A stretch of DNA of 64,000 bases. Source: Glaciecola sp947496235 (GTDB lineage Bacteria > Pseudomonadota > Gammaproteobacteria > Enterobacterales > Alteromonadaceae). The stretch spans positions 186,001-250,000 of the forward strand of contig NZ_JBLWFH010000006.1 in NCBI RefSeq assembly GCF_050306235.1. Reading direction: 5' to 3'. Below are positions 1 to 9,122 of this stretch, one piece after another (position 1 is the stretch's first letter; each line of letters begins with the position of its first letter). The notes under the pieces are model-generated. The model was not told where the DNA came from. It ran no database searches and was given only the letters and a program-made list of their open reading frames with translations. Made by a program: the position numbers and the translations under genes.

Positions 1-37
1 CAATAGTATTTGAGTTTGATTGTTTATTCTTTTTCAT
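1..37 (-). CDS. smpB: SsrA-binding protein SmpB, N-terminal fragment (cut by window edge)
   Basis: Only 12 codons lie in the window. From an ATG whose complement is at 35-37 they read MKKNKQSNSNTI and run off the left edge. SmpB proteins begin with a short Lys/Asn/Ser-rich tail ahead of the first conserved block, and smpB commonly lies divergent to ratA in Gammaproteobacteria, so the call rests on start context plus gene order. SmpB binds tmRNA and brings it to stalled ribosomes. Twelve residues cannot exclude another gene. Confidence 0.5.
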   Translation of the reverse strand, partial: MKKNKQSNSNTI

Positions 38-73
38 GCGCGTAAGTATACCTGCGAATATTGCTGATAAAAA

Positions 74-107
74 GTTGTTTGTTTTATTCTAGTTAGCAAC
101 AAACAAC
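74..107. repeat. 10-bp perfect inverted repeat between smpB and ratA
   Basis: Arms GTTGTTTGTT (74-83) and AACAAACAAC (98-107) are exact reverse complements with a 14-nt spacer. They extend by two more pairs (71-72 with 109-110) after one mismatch. The element sits in the divergent intergenic region, so it may be an operator or a leader stem-loop. Its function is not known from the sequence. Confidence 0.5.
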
Positions 108-202
108 GTTAATAAATCCGCATTCTTGAGTTGTGGTAAATCGATCGAATGATTAGAATGCTGCGTACTATATGATGATGTTTATAATAAATTAAAGAGA
201 TA

Positions 203-634
203 ATGCCAAAAATAAATAAAAGTGCGCTTGTGGGGTACAGTGCGCAGCAGATGTTCGACTTGGTTAATGACGTAGCCGCTTATCAAGAATTTTTACCAGG
301 CTGTAAAAGAAGTACAGTGCTGGAACAGACGCAATCTCATATGAAAGCACGAATGTTATTAAGTAAAGCTGGAATAGAAAAAGAGCTCACTACTCATAAC
401 CAATTAGAACCGAATAAAGCAATTCATATGTCGTTGGCTGATGGTCCCTTTAAATCATTAAGTGGCGGCTGGACATTTACTTCGCTGGCTGATGATGCTT
501 GTAAAGTGGCACTTCATTTAGATTTTACTTTCAAAAATAAACTGGCAGAGATGGCCTTTGGTAAAATATTTACGTCTTTGGCCAATAATATGGTTCAGGC
601 TTTTACTGAACGCGCTAAACAGGTGTACAAATAG
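203..634 (+). CDS. ratA: RatA family START-domain protein (ubiquinone-binding Coq10-like)
   Basis: The 143-aa single-domain protein belongs to the Coq10/RatA START-like family. The N-terminus carries the typical region around AAYQEFLPGCKRS (about residues 26-38), and the C-terminal helix contains NNMVQAFTERAK. In E. coli RatA was described as inhibiting 70S ribosome association; eukaryotic Coq10 binds coenzyme Q, so the physiological role is debated. The length fits the family. It overlaps the start of ratB by 1 nt, the usual ratAB arrangement. A conserved housekeeping gene with no unusual features. Confidence 0.9.
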   Translation: MPKINKSALVGYSAQQMFDLVNDVAAYQEFLPGCKRSTVLEQTQSHMKARMLLSKAGIEKELTTHNQLEPNKAIHMSLADGPFKSLSGGWTFTSLADDACKVALHLDFTFKNKLAEMAFGKIFTSLANNMVQAFTERAKQVYK

Positions 635-966
635 TGTCTGATTATATTTCCATTGAAGTCGCGTATGGCTTGCCTGAAAAACAGTCTTTGATAGCTTTGA
701 CTGTACCAGAGGATGCGCAAGTTGAGTCTGCTATTAAACAATCTGGCATTTTAAATTTATATCCAGACATTGATTTAAACGAATACAAAGTCGGTATTTG
801 GTCAAAAGCTTGCAAACTTGACAGTGAGCTTTCTGATGGTGATCGAATAGAAATTTATCGCCCGTTAATTGCAGACCCCAAAGAGGTCCGCAAACTTCGT
901 GCGCAAAAAGCGAAAGATGAAGGTCGAGCCGATAAAGTCACAGGCGGCAAACCTAAAACGAAATAA
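634..966 (+). CDS. ratB: RnfH/RatB family ubiquitin-like protein
   Basis: A 110-aa protein of the RnfH (UPF0125) beta-grasp family. It contains the family block from GLPEKQSLIALTVPEDAQVE and the C-terminal RIEIYRPLIADPKEVRKLRA segment, followed by a Lys-rich tail. It starts with GTG at 634, sharing the G of the ratA stop (TAGTG), so it is probably translationally coupled. The function is not firmly established; the family is named after rnf loci and the ratAB pair. Its stop faces the end of ppsR with a 7-nt gap and no clear terminator. Confidence 0.9.
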   Translation: MSDYISIEVAYGLPEKQSLIALTVPEDAQVESAIKQSGILNLYPDIDLNEYKVGIWSKACKLDSELSDGDRIEIYRPLIADPKEVRKLRAQKAKDEGRADKVTGGKPKTK

Positions 967-973
967 GCAGCTT

Positions 974-1786
974 CTAATAACGGCGCCGTTTAATCCCAGT
1001 TTCAGCCATTATTTTTGCCGAAATCTCTTCTACTGAATATCGTGTACTGTTAAGGAATGGAATTTTCTCTTTTCGATACAGGTTTTCGACTTCTCGCAGT
1101 TCCATGCGACATTGTTGCATTGATGCATACCTAGAGTTTGCTCGGCGCTCAGAGCGAATTTGATGCAATCGATCTGCGCCAATGGTAAGACCGAAAAGTT
1201 TGTTTTTAAAACGTTTTAAATGAGGTGGAAGTTTTAAAATATCCCCCATATCTTCTTCGGTAAAGGGGTAATTGGCGGCCTTAACACCAAACTGTAACGC
1301 CAAATATAAGCTTGTTGGTGTTTTCCCTGAACGAGAGACTCCCACAAGGATAATATCTGCTTCATTATAATCTTTGAGATTGCTTCCATCGTCATTAGCA
1401 AGGGCGTAATTCACTGCTTCTATACGTATGTCATAGGTTTGTTCATGCATGCTGTGAGTGCGATGTTTTTTCGGCATCGCATGAATACCGATGGCTTTTT
1501 CAAGCGGCGGTACAAATTGATCGAGAAAATTATAGTTGATCCCAACTGATCTGCTTATTATTCGACCAATATCAATGTTTACCATGGTATAAAAAACCAG
1601 TGGACGCTCTCCACTTTCCTCAAAAGCTACTTTAATCTGGTCTAAAACTTTTTTTGCATGTTGTTCTGTTTCAACAAATGGAATGGTTACATGTTCAAAA
1701 TCTACTGGAAATAATGACAGTAATGCATGACCAAATACCTCTGAAGTTATTGCTGTCCCATCAGATATGTAAAAAGCAGTTCTCAC
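974..1786 (-). CDS. ppsR: PEP synthase regulatory protein (bifunctional kinase/pyrophosphorylase)
   Basis: A 270-aa DUF299 family protein. It controls PEP synthase by ADP-dependent phosphorylation of a threonine next to the catalytic histidine and by Pi-dependent dephosphorylation. Visible family features are the N-terminal FYISDGTAITSEVFGHALLS segment and the P-loop-like VGVSRSGKTPTSLYLA. It starts with GTG at 1786, preceded by AAGGAG at good spacing. It is divergent from its target gene ppsA, the standard arrangement in Proteobacteria. Complete and normal in length. Confidence 0.95.
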   Translation of the reverse strand: MRTAFYISDGTAITSEVFGHALLSLFPVDFEHVTIPFVETEQHAKKVLDQIKVAFEESGERPLVFYTMVNIDIGRIISRSVGINYNFLDQFVPPLEKAIGIHAMPKKHRTHSMHEQTYDIRIEAVNYALANDDGSNLKDYNEADIILVGVSRSGKTPTSLYLALQFGVKAANYPFTEEDMGDILKLPPHLKRFKNKLFGLTIGADRLHQIRSERRANSRYASMQQCRMELREVENLYRKEKIPFLNSTRYSVEEISAKIMAETGIKRRRY

Positions 1787-1804
1787 AACATCTCCTTAAC
1801 ATTG

Positions 1805-1821
1805 TTGTAATTTAATTACGA
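1805..1821. promoter_or_regulatory. Palindrome in the ppsR-ppsA divergent promoter region
   Basis: GTAATT-T-AATTAC at 1807-1819 is an exact odd palindrome inside the 181-bp gap between the divergent ppsR and ppsA genes. It could be an operator or a chance A+T-rich dyad. I recognise no specific regulator motif. Confidence 0.25.
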
Positions 1822-1967
1822 AAAAAATTAAATTTTACTTTCGTTTGTAAGCCAATTTAAAATCCAGCTGTGCGTTTAAAAATGCATCTTAAAAACATCT
1901 GTAATTGTTGGTGAAAAATTTCAGAAAGTACACACAAAAATTTTGTTAGTTTGCTGGGGGCTTTAAA

Positions 1968-4340
1968 GTGCAGGAATATGTTCTTTGGTATCAAGAATTG
2001 GGCATGGACGATGTAAATCGCGTGGGTGGTAAAAACGCATCTCTTGGTGAGATGATATCAAATCTGTCAAATGCAGGTGTGCAAGTGCCAGGAGGATTTG
2101 CAACGACAGCATATGCTTTTAATGAATTTCTCGAAAAAAGTGGTGTAGAAGCCAAAATCTATGAATGTTTAGATGCGTTAGACGTTGACGACGTGAATGC
2201 ACTTGCTGCGGCGGGTAAACAAATTCGTCAATGGATTCTAGACACGCCTTTCCAAGCCGAATTGGAGCAAGAAATTAAAAAGGCGTTTGAAACCTTGTGC
2301 GGCGAAGTTGGGGATCAAGCTTCATTTGCAGTGCGTTCTTCAGCAACTGCAGAAGATATGCCTGATGCATCTTTCGCTGGGCAACAAGAAACATTTTTAA
2401 ACGTAAAAGGTTATGACTCAGTTTTAGTCGCAATTAAACATGTATTTGCATCTCTGTTTAATGACCGTGCTATTTCGTATCGTGTGCATCAAGGCTATGA
2501 TCACAAAGGTGTAGCACTATCTGCAGGTATACAGCGTATGGTGCGCAGTGATAAAGCAGCTTCTGGGGTTATGTTCAGTATTGATACAGAATCAGGATTT
2601 GAAGATGTTGTGTTTATTACCAGCTCTTTTGGTTTGGGTGAAATGGTGGTGCAGGGTGCTGTTAACCCGGATGAGTTTTATGTACATAAGCCTACCTTGG
2701 AGCAAGGCAAGCCTGCGGTATTAAGAAGAAACTTAGGCAGCAAACTCACTCAGATGATTTACTCAGACGATTTGTCTCATGGCAAACAAGTTGAAATTGT
2801 CGATGTTGATAAAGCCGATAGTTTAACCTTCTCTATCACAGATGATGAAGTGATGGAGCTTGCCAAGCAAGCCGTTATCATCGCGAAACATTACAAACGT
2901 CCAATGGATATTGAATGGGCCAAAGACGGCATTGATAACAAACTTTATATTGTACAAGCTCGTCCAGAAACTGTTCGTAGCCGCGAAAATATGCAAATCA
3001 TTGAGCGTTTCCACTTAAAAGGTGCCGCCAAAATCATTTGTGAAGGGCGCGCTATCGGTCATAAAATCGGTGCTGGTACAGCAAAAGTTCTGGCTAGCAT
3101 CGAAGAGATGGACAAAATACAACAGGGCGATGTACTGGTCACTGACATGACTGACCCAGATTGGGAACCTATCATGAAAAAAGCCTCTGCTATTGTTACC
3201 AACAGAGGTGGAAGAACCTGTCACGCTGCTATTATTGCCAGAGAAATGGGAATTCCAGCAGTGGTAGGCTGTGGAGACGCTACCAGTATTATTCAAACCG
3301 GTGATCAAATCACAGCCTCTTGTGCCGAAGGTGATACGGGCTATATCTATAACGAAGTTATTGACTATGAAGTCACAACTTCGCCTATCGATTCTATGCC
3401 TGATTTACCGCTTAAAGTCATGATGAACGTGGGTAACCCTGACAGAGCGTTTGATTTTGCGAGATTACCACATGAAGGTGTTGGTCTTGCTCGATTAGAA
3501 TTTATCATCAATCGAATGATAGGTGTGCATCCTAAGGCATTGTTAAACTTCTCTTCTCAACCAGAAGATTTGCAAACTGAAATTAGTGAGATTATCGCCG
3601 GATATGCTTCACCGGTTGAATTCTATGTTGAAAAACTGGTTGAAGGTATAGCTTCTATTGGTGCTGCATTTGCACCTAAGAAAGTCATTGTGCGGATGTC
3701 AGACTTCAAATCGAACGAGTATTTTAACCTGGTTGGTGGTTATCAATATGAGCCGGATGAAGAAAACCCAATGTTAGGTTTTAGAGGTGCATCTCGTTAC
3801 ATTTCGGAAGATTTTCGAGACTGTTTCGCCTTAGAATGTGAAGCTATTAAGCGTGTTAGAAACGTCATGGGTCTAACTAACGTTGAAATTATGATTCCAT
3901 TTGTTAGAACCTTGGAAGAAGGTCGTCAGGTAATAGAATTGCTTGAAGAACAAGGGCTTAAACGTGGTGATAATGGGTTACGCGTAATCATGATGTGCGA
4001 ATTGCCATCTAATGCGTTACTTGCAGACCAGTTCTTAGACATCTTCGATGGCTTCTCTATTGGCTCTAACGACTTAACTCAACTTACCCTCGGTCTTGAT
4101 AGAGATTCAGGTTTAATAGCGCATCTGTTTGATGAAAGAAACGATGCCGTTAAGGCCCTTCTATCCATGGCCATTAGTGCGGCTAAAAAACGCGGTAAAT
4201 ATGTTGGTATTTGTGGTCAAGGACCATCAGATCACGAAGATTTTGCTGCTTGGTTAGTGGAACAAGGTATTGACAGTGTGTCTTTAAACCCAGATACAGT
4301 GGTTGAAACTTGGTTATATTTAGCTGAGAAACACGGGTAA
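1968..4340 (+). CDS. ppsA: Phosphoenolpyruvate synthase
   Basis: A 790-aa enzyme converting pyruvate + ATP + H2O to PEP + AMP + Pi, the first step of gluconeogenesis from pyruvate. The domains run in order: N-terminal ATP-grasp PPDK domain (about 15-345, with QASFAVRSSATAEDMPDASF), the swivelling phosphohistidine domain (TNRGGRTCHAAIIAREMG, catalytic His near residue 423), and the C-terminal PEP-binding TIM barrel (MMCELPSNALLADQFL, GSNDLTQLTLGLDRDS). It starts with GTG behind a GGGGG-containing Shine-Dalgarno region. A bidirectional terminator follows. Confidence 0.97.
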   Translation: MQEYVLWYQELGMDDVNRVGGKNASLGEMISNLSNAGVQVPGGFATTAYAFNEFLEKSGVEAKIYECLDALDVDDVNALAAAGKQIRQWILDTPFQAELEQEIKKAFETLCGEVGDQASFAVRSSATAEDMPDASFAGQQETFLNVKGYDSVLVAIKHVFASLFNDRAISYRVHQGYDHKGVALSAGIQRMVRSDKAASGVMFSIDTESGFEDVVFITSSFGLGEMVVQGAVNPDEFYVHKPTLEQGKPAVLRRNLGSKLTQMIYSDDLSHGKQVEIVDVDKADSLTFSITDDEVMELAKQAVIIAKHYKRPMDIEWAKDGIDNKLYIVQARPETVRSRENMQIIERFHLKGAAKIICEGRAIGHKIGAGTAKVLASIEEMDKIQQGDVLVTDMTDPDWEPIMKKASAIVTNRGGRTCHAAIIAREMGIPAVVGCGDATSIIQTGDQITASCAEGDTGYIYNEVIDYEVTTSPIDSMPDLPLKVMMNVGNPDRAFDFARLPHEGVGLARLEFIINRMIGVHPKALLNFSSQPEDLQTEISEIIAGYASPVEFYVEKLVEGIASIGAAFAPKKVIVRMSDFKSNEYFNLVGGYQYEPDEENPMLGFRGASRYISEDFRDCFALECEAIKRVRNVMGLTNVEIMIPFVRTLEEGRQVIELLEEQGLKRGDNGLRVIMMCELPSNALLADQFLDIFDGFSIGSNDLTQLTLGLDRDSGLIAHLFDERNDAVKALLSMAISAAKKRGKYVGICGQGPSDHEDFAAWLVEQGIDSVSLNPDTVVETWLYLAEKHG

Positions 4341-4352
4341 TCTAATGTGAAG

Positions 4353-4383
4353 AAAAGGGACTGAGGTATTCTCAGTCCCTTTT
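4353..4383. terminator. Bidirectional terminator after ppsA and the small membrane gene
   Basis: A 13-bp perfect stem: AAAAGGGACTGAG (4353-4365) and CTCAGTCCCTTTT (4371-4383) around a 5-nt loop. The A-run on one side and T-run on the other let it act on both the rightward ppsA and the leftward gene ending at 4387. Confidence 0.85.
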
Positions 4384-4386
4384 CAA

Positions 4387-4608
4387 CTAATACCTACTAT
4401 GCTTGCGATTACGTAGCCAAGCATCTAGCAAAATCGATAATTTACTTGCGCGTTTTTGTGACCATTTTAACAGGCCTCGTGCGCGAGGATAATCCATTGC
4501 CAACAGCACTAAACCCGCAATTGTGATAAAAATTGAACCTGGAATTATTGCAAATACAACACTGGCAATAATAAGCAAAATACCAATGGTGGTTCGAATG
4601 GTTTTCAT
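4387..4608 (-). CDS. Small two-helix membrane protein, PGPGW-like family
   Basis: A 73-aa protein with two hydrophobic helices (about 7-22 and 25-40) joined by an IPGS turn, then a basic cytoplasmic tail (YPRARGLLKWSQKRASK). The layout resembles the putative transmembrane PGPGW family, with PGS in place of the full PGPGW motif. No function is established. It ends at the shared terminator with ppsA and has its own upstream gap, so it is probably monocistronic. Confidence 0.7.
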   Translation of the reverse strand: MKTIRTTIGILLIIASVVFAIIPGSIFITIAGLVLLAMDYPRARGLLKWSQKRASKLSILLDAWLRNRKHSRY

Positions 4609-4755
4609 AGCAGCCTCCGTTATTAATGAATAACAGTATATTGGCTCAATTTATTCTTACAATTAAAAAAGTGTTACAAAACCTGTACTCCTCGAATAAG
4701 CTTTTTCTGTAAAATCTGTAATTCCACTTGAAAATTGTGTCAGAAATGAAGACCA

Positions 4756-7700
4756 TTGCGATTATTGTCACCAACGCTACCTGATCGGAATACTATTTTG
4801 GCTGTACTACCACGATTATCGCCTGAAAATACCATTGCACCTCATGTAAAAGATTATCTCCATGCGTTACAAAACTCACAGTTCAAAGGGGATATTGAAA
4901 TGAGTTACGGTAGTCGAATGGCGGTGGCTACCGATAACTCGATTTACCAACAAATTCCTCAGGCTGTACTACACCCAAAAAGTATTGACGACCTTATTAT
5001 TGTCGCTGAAACTTCTCAACAGCACCCTCAGGTAACCTTTAGTGCCAGAGGTGGCGGTACAGGCACTAACGGGCAATCCCTAACGCCGGGTATTGTTGTG
5101 GATACTTCTCGTCACATGCGGAGCATTTTGGAGATAAATGTCGAAGAACGCTGGGTAAAAGTACAATCCGGTGTAGTGAAAGATGCTCTAAACGATTTTC
5201 TACGTCCTTATGGTTTTTTCTTTTCGCCAGATTTGTCTACCAGTAATAGAGCGACAATTGGCGGCATGATAAGTACTGATGCTTCTGGTCAGGGGTCTTT
5301 AGTTTACGGAAAAACATCTGATCATCTGCTATCTGTGACCCAAGTATTCGCAGACGGCACCCTATACAAATCAGAAAAGGTGGACGTAAATGAAGCGCAG
5401 CTCATTGCCAAAAAAGACAATACTCTAGGTAATATCTTTAAACAGGTCATTGAAACCTGTGTTGGCAAACGTGAGCAAATATTGGCTAAATTTCCAAAAT
5501 TAAATCGTTTTCTGACCGGTTACGATCTAGAACATGCCTATGATGAGCGAACAAAAACTATTGATATCGGTAGGTTAATCGCGGGTGCTGAGGGTTCCCT
5601 AGGTTTTATTGCTGAAGCAAAGCTAAACATAACACCTATACCTACTTGCACGGCCTTGGTAAATATAAAATACAATAATTTTGAAAGTGCCTTACGTCAT
5701 GCTCCCTCTATGATTGCGGCCAATGCGACTTCAGTAGAAACGGTTGATAGTAAAGTTTTAAATTTAGCTCGCCAAGACATTGTTTGGCACAGTGTTTCAG
5801 ATTTGATTCAAGACGTTGAAAACAAAACCATGGATGGGTTAAACATGGTGGAGTACAACAGCGAAAATAAGGATGAAATTGAACAAAAAATTCGCGAGCT
5901 TGCACAGCGTTTGGATAACGAAATTGAAAACAATCTAAACGGTGTTATTGGTTATCAAATTACCTTTGATAAGAATGATATTCTAAAAATTTACGGTATG
6001 CGCAAGAAAGCCGTGGGTCTTCTTGGTAAAGCTGACGGCCCGAAAAAGCCTATCGCCTTTGCTGAAGATACCGCAGTACCTCCTGAAAATCTCGCCGACT
6101 TTATCATGGAATTCAGGGCGTTATTAGACGAATATAAGCTTACCTATGGTATGTTTGGTCATGTTGACGCAGGTGTATTACATGTACGACCTGCGCTTGA
6201 TTTATGTGACCCTGAGCAAGAAGCTTTAGTGAATACAATTTCCGATAAGGTGGTTAGTTTAGTCGCTAAATATGGTGGCCTAATGTGGGGCGAACATGGT
6301 AAAGGCTATCGCAGCGAATACGCGCCTGAATTTTTTGGCCAAGAGTTGTACCAAGAAATTTGTAAAATAAAAGCTGCATTTGACCCTCTAAATAAGATGA
6401 ATCCCGGTAAGATATGTGTGCCTTTCGATTCATCGCATCAGTTAGTGAAAGTAGCAGATACCAAACGTGCTAGTTTTGATCGACAAATCCCTATAAACGT
6501 TAAGGATGAATTCTTGCCAGCAATGAGTTGTAATGGCAATGGTCTATGTTTCAACTATGACGTTAATTCTCCTATGTGCCCGTCTAGTAAAATTACCAAG
6601 GATCGTCGCCACAGTCCCAAAGGACGAGCGGGCTTAATTAGAGAATGGTTGTATCAATTGCAAAAAGCGGATGAACCTATTACCGATGTGAATTTCAGGC
6701 AGTTTAGCCCGCAAATTTTCGGCGCAAAAATTGATAAAGACGACTTTTCTTATGAAGTTTATGAAGCAATGAATGGATGCTTAGCGTGTAAATCCTGTAC
6801 TAGTCAATGCCCCATAAACGTTGATGTTCCGGATTTTAGAGCTAAGTTTTTGTCTATTTATCACAGTAAATATAGACGCCCCATAAAAGACTATTTTGTG
6901 GCGCATGTGGAAAGTCTCGCGCCTTTTATGGCGAAAATTCCCAAGTTTGCCAACTGGATGACAGATACCAGTCTAGTTAAAGGCTTTTTGAAGCACAATA
7001 TTGGTTATGTTGATACACCAGCGTTATCAGTCCCCACCTTGAAACATCGAATTAAGCAATTAGCATGTGACTATGACTACGAACAACTGGCAGCGCTTTC
7101 TGATGCTGAGAAAAAGGACTATGTGCTTATTGTTCAAGATCCCTTTACTAGCTTTTATGAAGCTGAACTGGTTGAAAAAACAATAAAATACTTGAGCCTG
7201 ATTGGCGTGAAGCCGGTGTTATTACCATTTTCACCTAATGGTAAACCGCAACATGTGAAGGGCTTTTTACATGCCTTTGAAAAAACGGCGCAAAAAACAG
7301 ATCAATTTTTATCAAAAATAGCGGCGTTAGATATTCCAATGTTTGGTTTAGATACGTCGTTAGTGCTTTGTTATCGGGACGAATACAGTAAGATTTTGGC
7401 CGATAAGAAAGGACAATACCTTGTATTAAATTTGCTTGAATGGCTCTCGCAACAAAATATTACTCAAACCCTAGAAAGTGATACCGAGTTTACCCTGTTT
7501 GCCCATTGTACCGAAAAGACAGCCTTACCTAAAACAGAAGGAACATGGCAAAAGGTTTTTGCTAACAGTGGATTGGTCATGAATGTGGCTTCTGTAGGCT
7601 GTTGTGGAATGGCGGGAACCTATGGTCATGAAGCTGAACATTTGGACAATTCGCTGGGTATTTACAATTTGAGTTGGCAATCCAAAATAGACCAAGCTAA

Positions 7701-7836
7701 TCCGGTGCAAGTATTAGTGACGGGGTATTCTTGTCGTAGTCAGGTTAAGCGGTTGGCAGGTTTTAGACCTAAACATCCAATCGAGGTTTTATACGAGTTG
7801 ACTTTGCGTCAGCAACAAACGCCAGACATTGGATGA
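4756..7836 (+). CDS. ydiJ: FAD-binding/[4Fe-4S] D-2-hydroxyacid dehydrogenase, YdiJ type
   Basis: A 1026-aa fusion that matches E. coli YdiJ along its whole length as far as I can recall that sequence. The N-terminal FAD-PCMH domain contains ARGGGTGTNGQSL and STSNRATIGGMISTDASGQG. A FAD-oxidase C-terminal domain follows (FGHVDAGVLHVRPALDL), then an iron-sulfur segment (CLACKSCTSQCP, about 675-686) and a CCG-type domain (GCCGMAGTYGHE). YdiJ homologues oxidise D-2-hydroxyglutarate and feed electrons to the respiratory chain. The start used is TTG at 4756; no in-frame ATG is near, so the exact start is uncertain. gcvA follows 10 nt later. Confidence 0.93.
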   Translation: MRLLSPTLPDRNTILAVLPRLSPENTIAPHVKDYLHALQNSQFKGDIEMSYGSRMAVATDNSIYQQIPQAVLHPKSIDDLIIVAETSQQHPQVTFSARGGGTGTNGQSLTPGIVVDTSRHMRSILEINVEERWVKVQSGVVKDALNDFLRPYGFFFSPDLSTSNRATIGGMISTDASGQGSLVYGKTSDHLLSVTQVFADGTLYKSEKVDVNEAQLIAKKDNTLGNIFKQVIETCVGKREQILAKFPKLNRFLTGYDLEHAYDERTKTIDIGRLIAGAEGSLGFIAEAKLNITPIPTCTALVNIKYNNFESALRHAPSMIAANATSVETVDSKVLNLARQDIVWHSVSDLIQDVENKTMDGLNMVEYNSENKDEIEQKIRELAQRLDNEIENNLNGVIGYQITFDKNDILKIYGMRKKAVGLLGKADGPKKPIAFAEDTAVPPENLADFIMEFRALLDEYKLTYGMFGHVDAGVLHVRPALDLCDPEQEALVNTISDKVVSLVAKYGGLMWGEHGKGYRSEYAPEFFGQELYQEICKIKAAFDPLNKMNPGKICVPFDSSHQLVKVADTKRASFDRQIPINVKDEFLPAMSCNGNGLCFNYDVNSPMCPSSKITKDRRHSPKGRAGLIREWLYQLQKADEPITDVNFRQFSPQIFGAKIDKDDFSYEVYEAMNGCLACKSCTSQCPINVDVPDFRAKFLSIYHSKYRRPIKDYFVAHVESLAPFMAKIPKFANWMTDTSLVKGFLKHNIGYVDTPALSVPTLKHRIKQLACDYDYEQLAALSDAEKKDYVLIVQDPFTSFYEAELVEKTIKYLSLIGVKPVLLPFSPNGKPQHVKGFLHAFEKTAQKTDQFLSKIAALDIPMFGLDTSLVLCYRDEYSKILADKKGQYLVLNLLEWLSQQNITQTLESDTEFTLFAHCTEKTALPKTEGTWQKVFANSGLVMNVASVGCCGMAGTYGHEAEHLDNSLGIYNLSWQSKIDQANPVQVLVTGYSCRSQVKRLAGFRPKHPIEVLYELTLRQQQTPDIG

Positions 7837-7846
7837 TTGAATTTCA

Positions 7847-8743
7847 ATGTTAAAACGATTACCACCACTTAACGCCCTTAAAGCCTTCGAGTCTTCAGCT
7901 CGGCATTTGAGTTTTACTAAAGCGGCTGAAGAGCTGTTTGTGACCCAAGCCGCGGTAAGTCATCAAATTAAGTCGTTGGAAAGTTTTTTATCGACTAAAT
8001 TGTTTCATCGAAAAAACAGAGCCTTGTTATTGACCGAAGAAGGACAAGCTTATTTTCATGATTTAAGAGAAATCTTTGTTCAAATTCAAGAGGCTACCGA
8101 ACGCCTGTTGGCAATGGGCGCAAAAGGGGCGATTACAGTAGCAACACCGCCAAGCTTCGCCAGTCAATGGTTAGTTCCCAAGATTTATCAATTTTCACAG
8201 TTATATACCGACATTGATGTGCGTTTAAAAGCGGTGGATTTGGATGATGGATTTTTAGATGACTCTGTTGATATAGCAGTGTATTACGGTAAAGGTAAAT
8301 GGCCTGATTTACATGCCACAAAATTACTGCCGGAATATATAACACCTATGTGCTCTCCTATGTTATTGCACATGGATAATCCACTAAATTCCTTAGACGA
8401 TTTATCTCACCATAGACTTTTACATGACAGTGCGCGCAGCCATTGGAAAAATTGGCTTAACAAGTTCAACGTTAAAGGCGTAAATGTAAATCAGGGGCCG
8501 ATTTTCAGTCACAGCATGATGGTGTTGCAAGCTGCTGCTATGGGGCAGGGAATTGCACTTTCTGATACTGTGTTAGCTAAGCCAGAAATTGAAAGTGGAC
8601 GGCTTATTTGCCCGTTTCCGGAAAAACTTGAAAGTAAACACAGCTATTATCTGGTGTGTCGCGAAGCTGATGCTGATAAAAGTAAAATCCAAGTTTTTCG
8701 TGATTGGATGCTCGACCAAGTAGAGGATGAGTCGAATGAATAA
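7847..8743 (+). CDS. gcvA: LysR-family regulator, GcvA type
   Basis: 298 aa. The N-terminal winged helix-turn-helix (residues 5-65) reads RLPPLNALKAFESSARHLSF and TKAAEELFVTQAAVSHQIKS, very close to GcvA, the regulator of the glycine cleavage system. A LysR substrate-binding domain follows (about 95-290). It lies 10 nt after ydiJ and overlaps the next gene by 8 nt. The gcvA-ygdD-rlmM order is the same as in E. coli, which supports the subfamily call. No gcvTHP genes are in the window, so its targets here are unknown. Confidence 0.88.
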   Translation: MLKRLPPLNALKAFESSARHLSFTKAAEELFVTQAAVSHQIKSLESFLSTKLFHRKNRALLLTEEGQAYFHDLREIFVQIQEATERLLAMGAKGAITVATPPSFASQWLVPKIYQFSQLYTDIDVRLKAVDLDDGFLDDSVDIAVYYGKGKWPDLHATKLLPEYITPMCSPMLLHMDNPLNSLDDLSHHRLLHDSARSHWKNWLNKFNVKGVNVNQGPIFSHSMMVLQAAAMGQGIALSDTVLAKPEIESGRLICPFPEKLESKHSYYLVCREADADKSKIQVFRDWMLDQVEDESNE

Positions 8744-9122
8744 ATTTACTTGGGTGCAGATAGCCGCACTTTCAGGTTTTTTGTGTGTTGCCATAGGTGC
8801 ATTTGCCGCCCATGGGTTAAAACATATTTTGGATGCTTATGCCCTTGGTATTATTGATACTGGCATCAAATATCAAATGTTCCATACCCTGGTATTGTTG
8901 ATTCTGCCGTTTTTAGCAGAGAAATTAGAGTTCTCTTTTAATTTCATTGGATGGGCTTTTGTTACTGGTATTTTATTATTTAGTGGTAGCTTATATGCTC
9001 TGGCGATGACTGGCATTAAAGGGTTTGCCTTCTTAACCCCTATTGGTGGCACCATTTGGTTATTTGCTTGGATAACGCTAGCAGTCAAAGTAGGTACAAA
9101 AAAGAAGATAACAAATGTTTAA
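8736..9122 (+). CDS. ygdD: DUF423 small membrane protein (YgdD family)
   Basis: 128 aa from the ATG at 8736, which has GAGG (8723-8726) at good spacing; an in-frame ATG at 8727 lacks a spaced ribosome site. Four hydrophobic segments and the DUF423 signature GAFAAHGLK near the N-terminus are visible, with FSGSLYALAMTG and LTPIGGTIWLFAW further on. The function is unknown. It is conserved between gcvA and rlmM, overlapping both by 8 nt, so the three genes are probably co-transcribed. Confidence 0.88.
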   Translation: MNKFTWVQIAALSGFLCVAIGAFAAHGLKHILDAYALGIIDTGIKYQMFHTLVLLILPFLAEKLEFSFNFIGWAFVTGILLFSGSLYALAMTGIKGFAFLTPIGGTIWLFAWITLAVKVGTKKKITNV

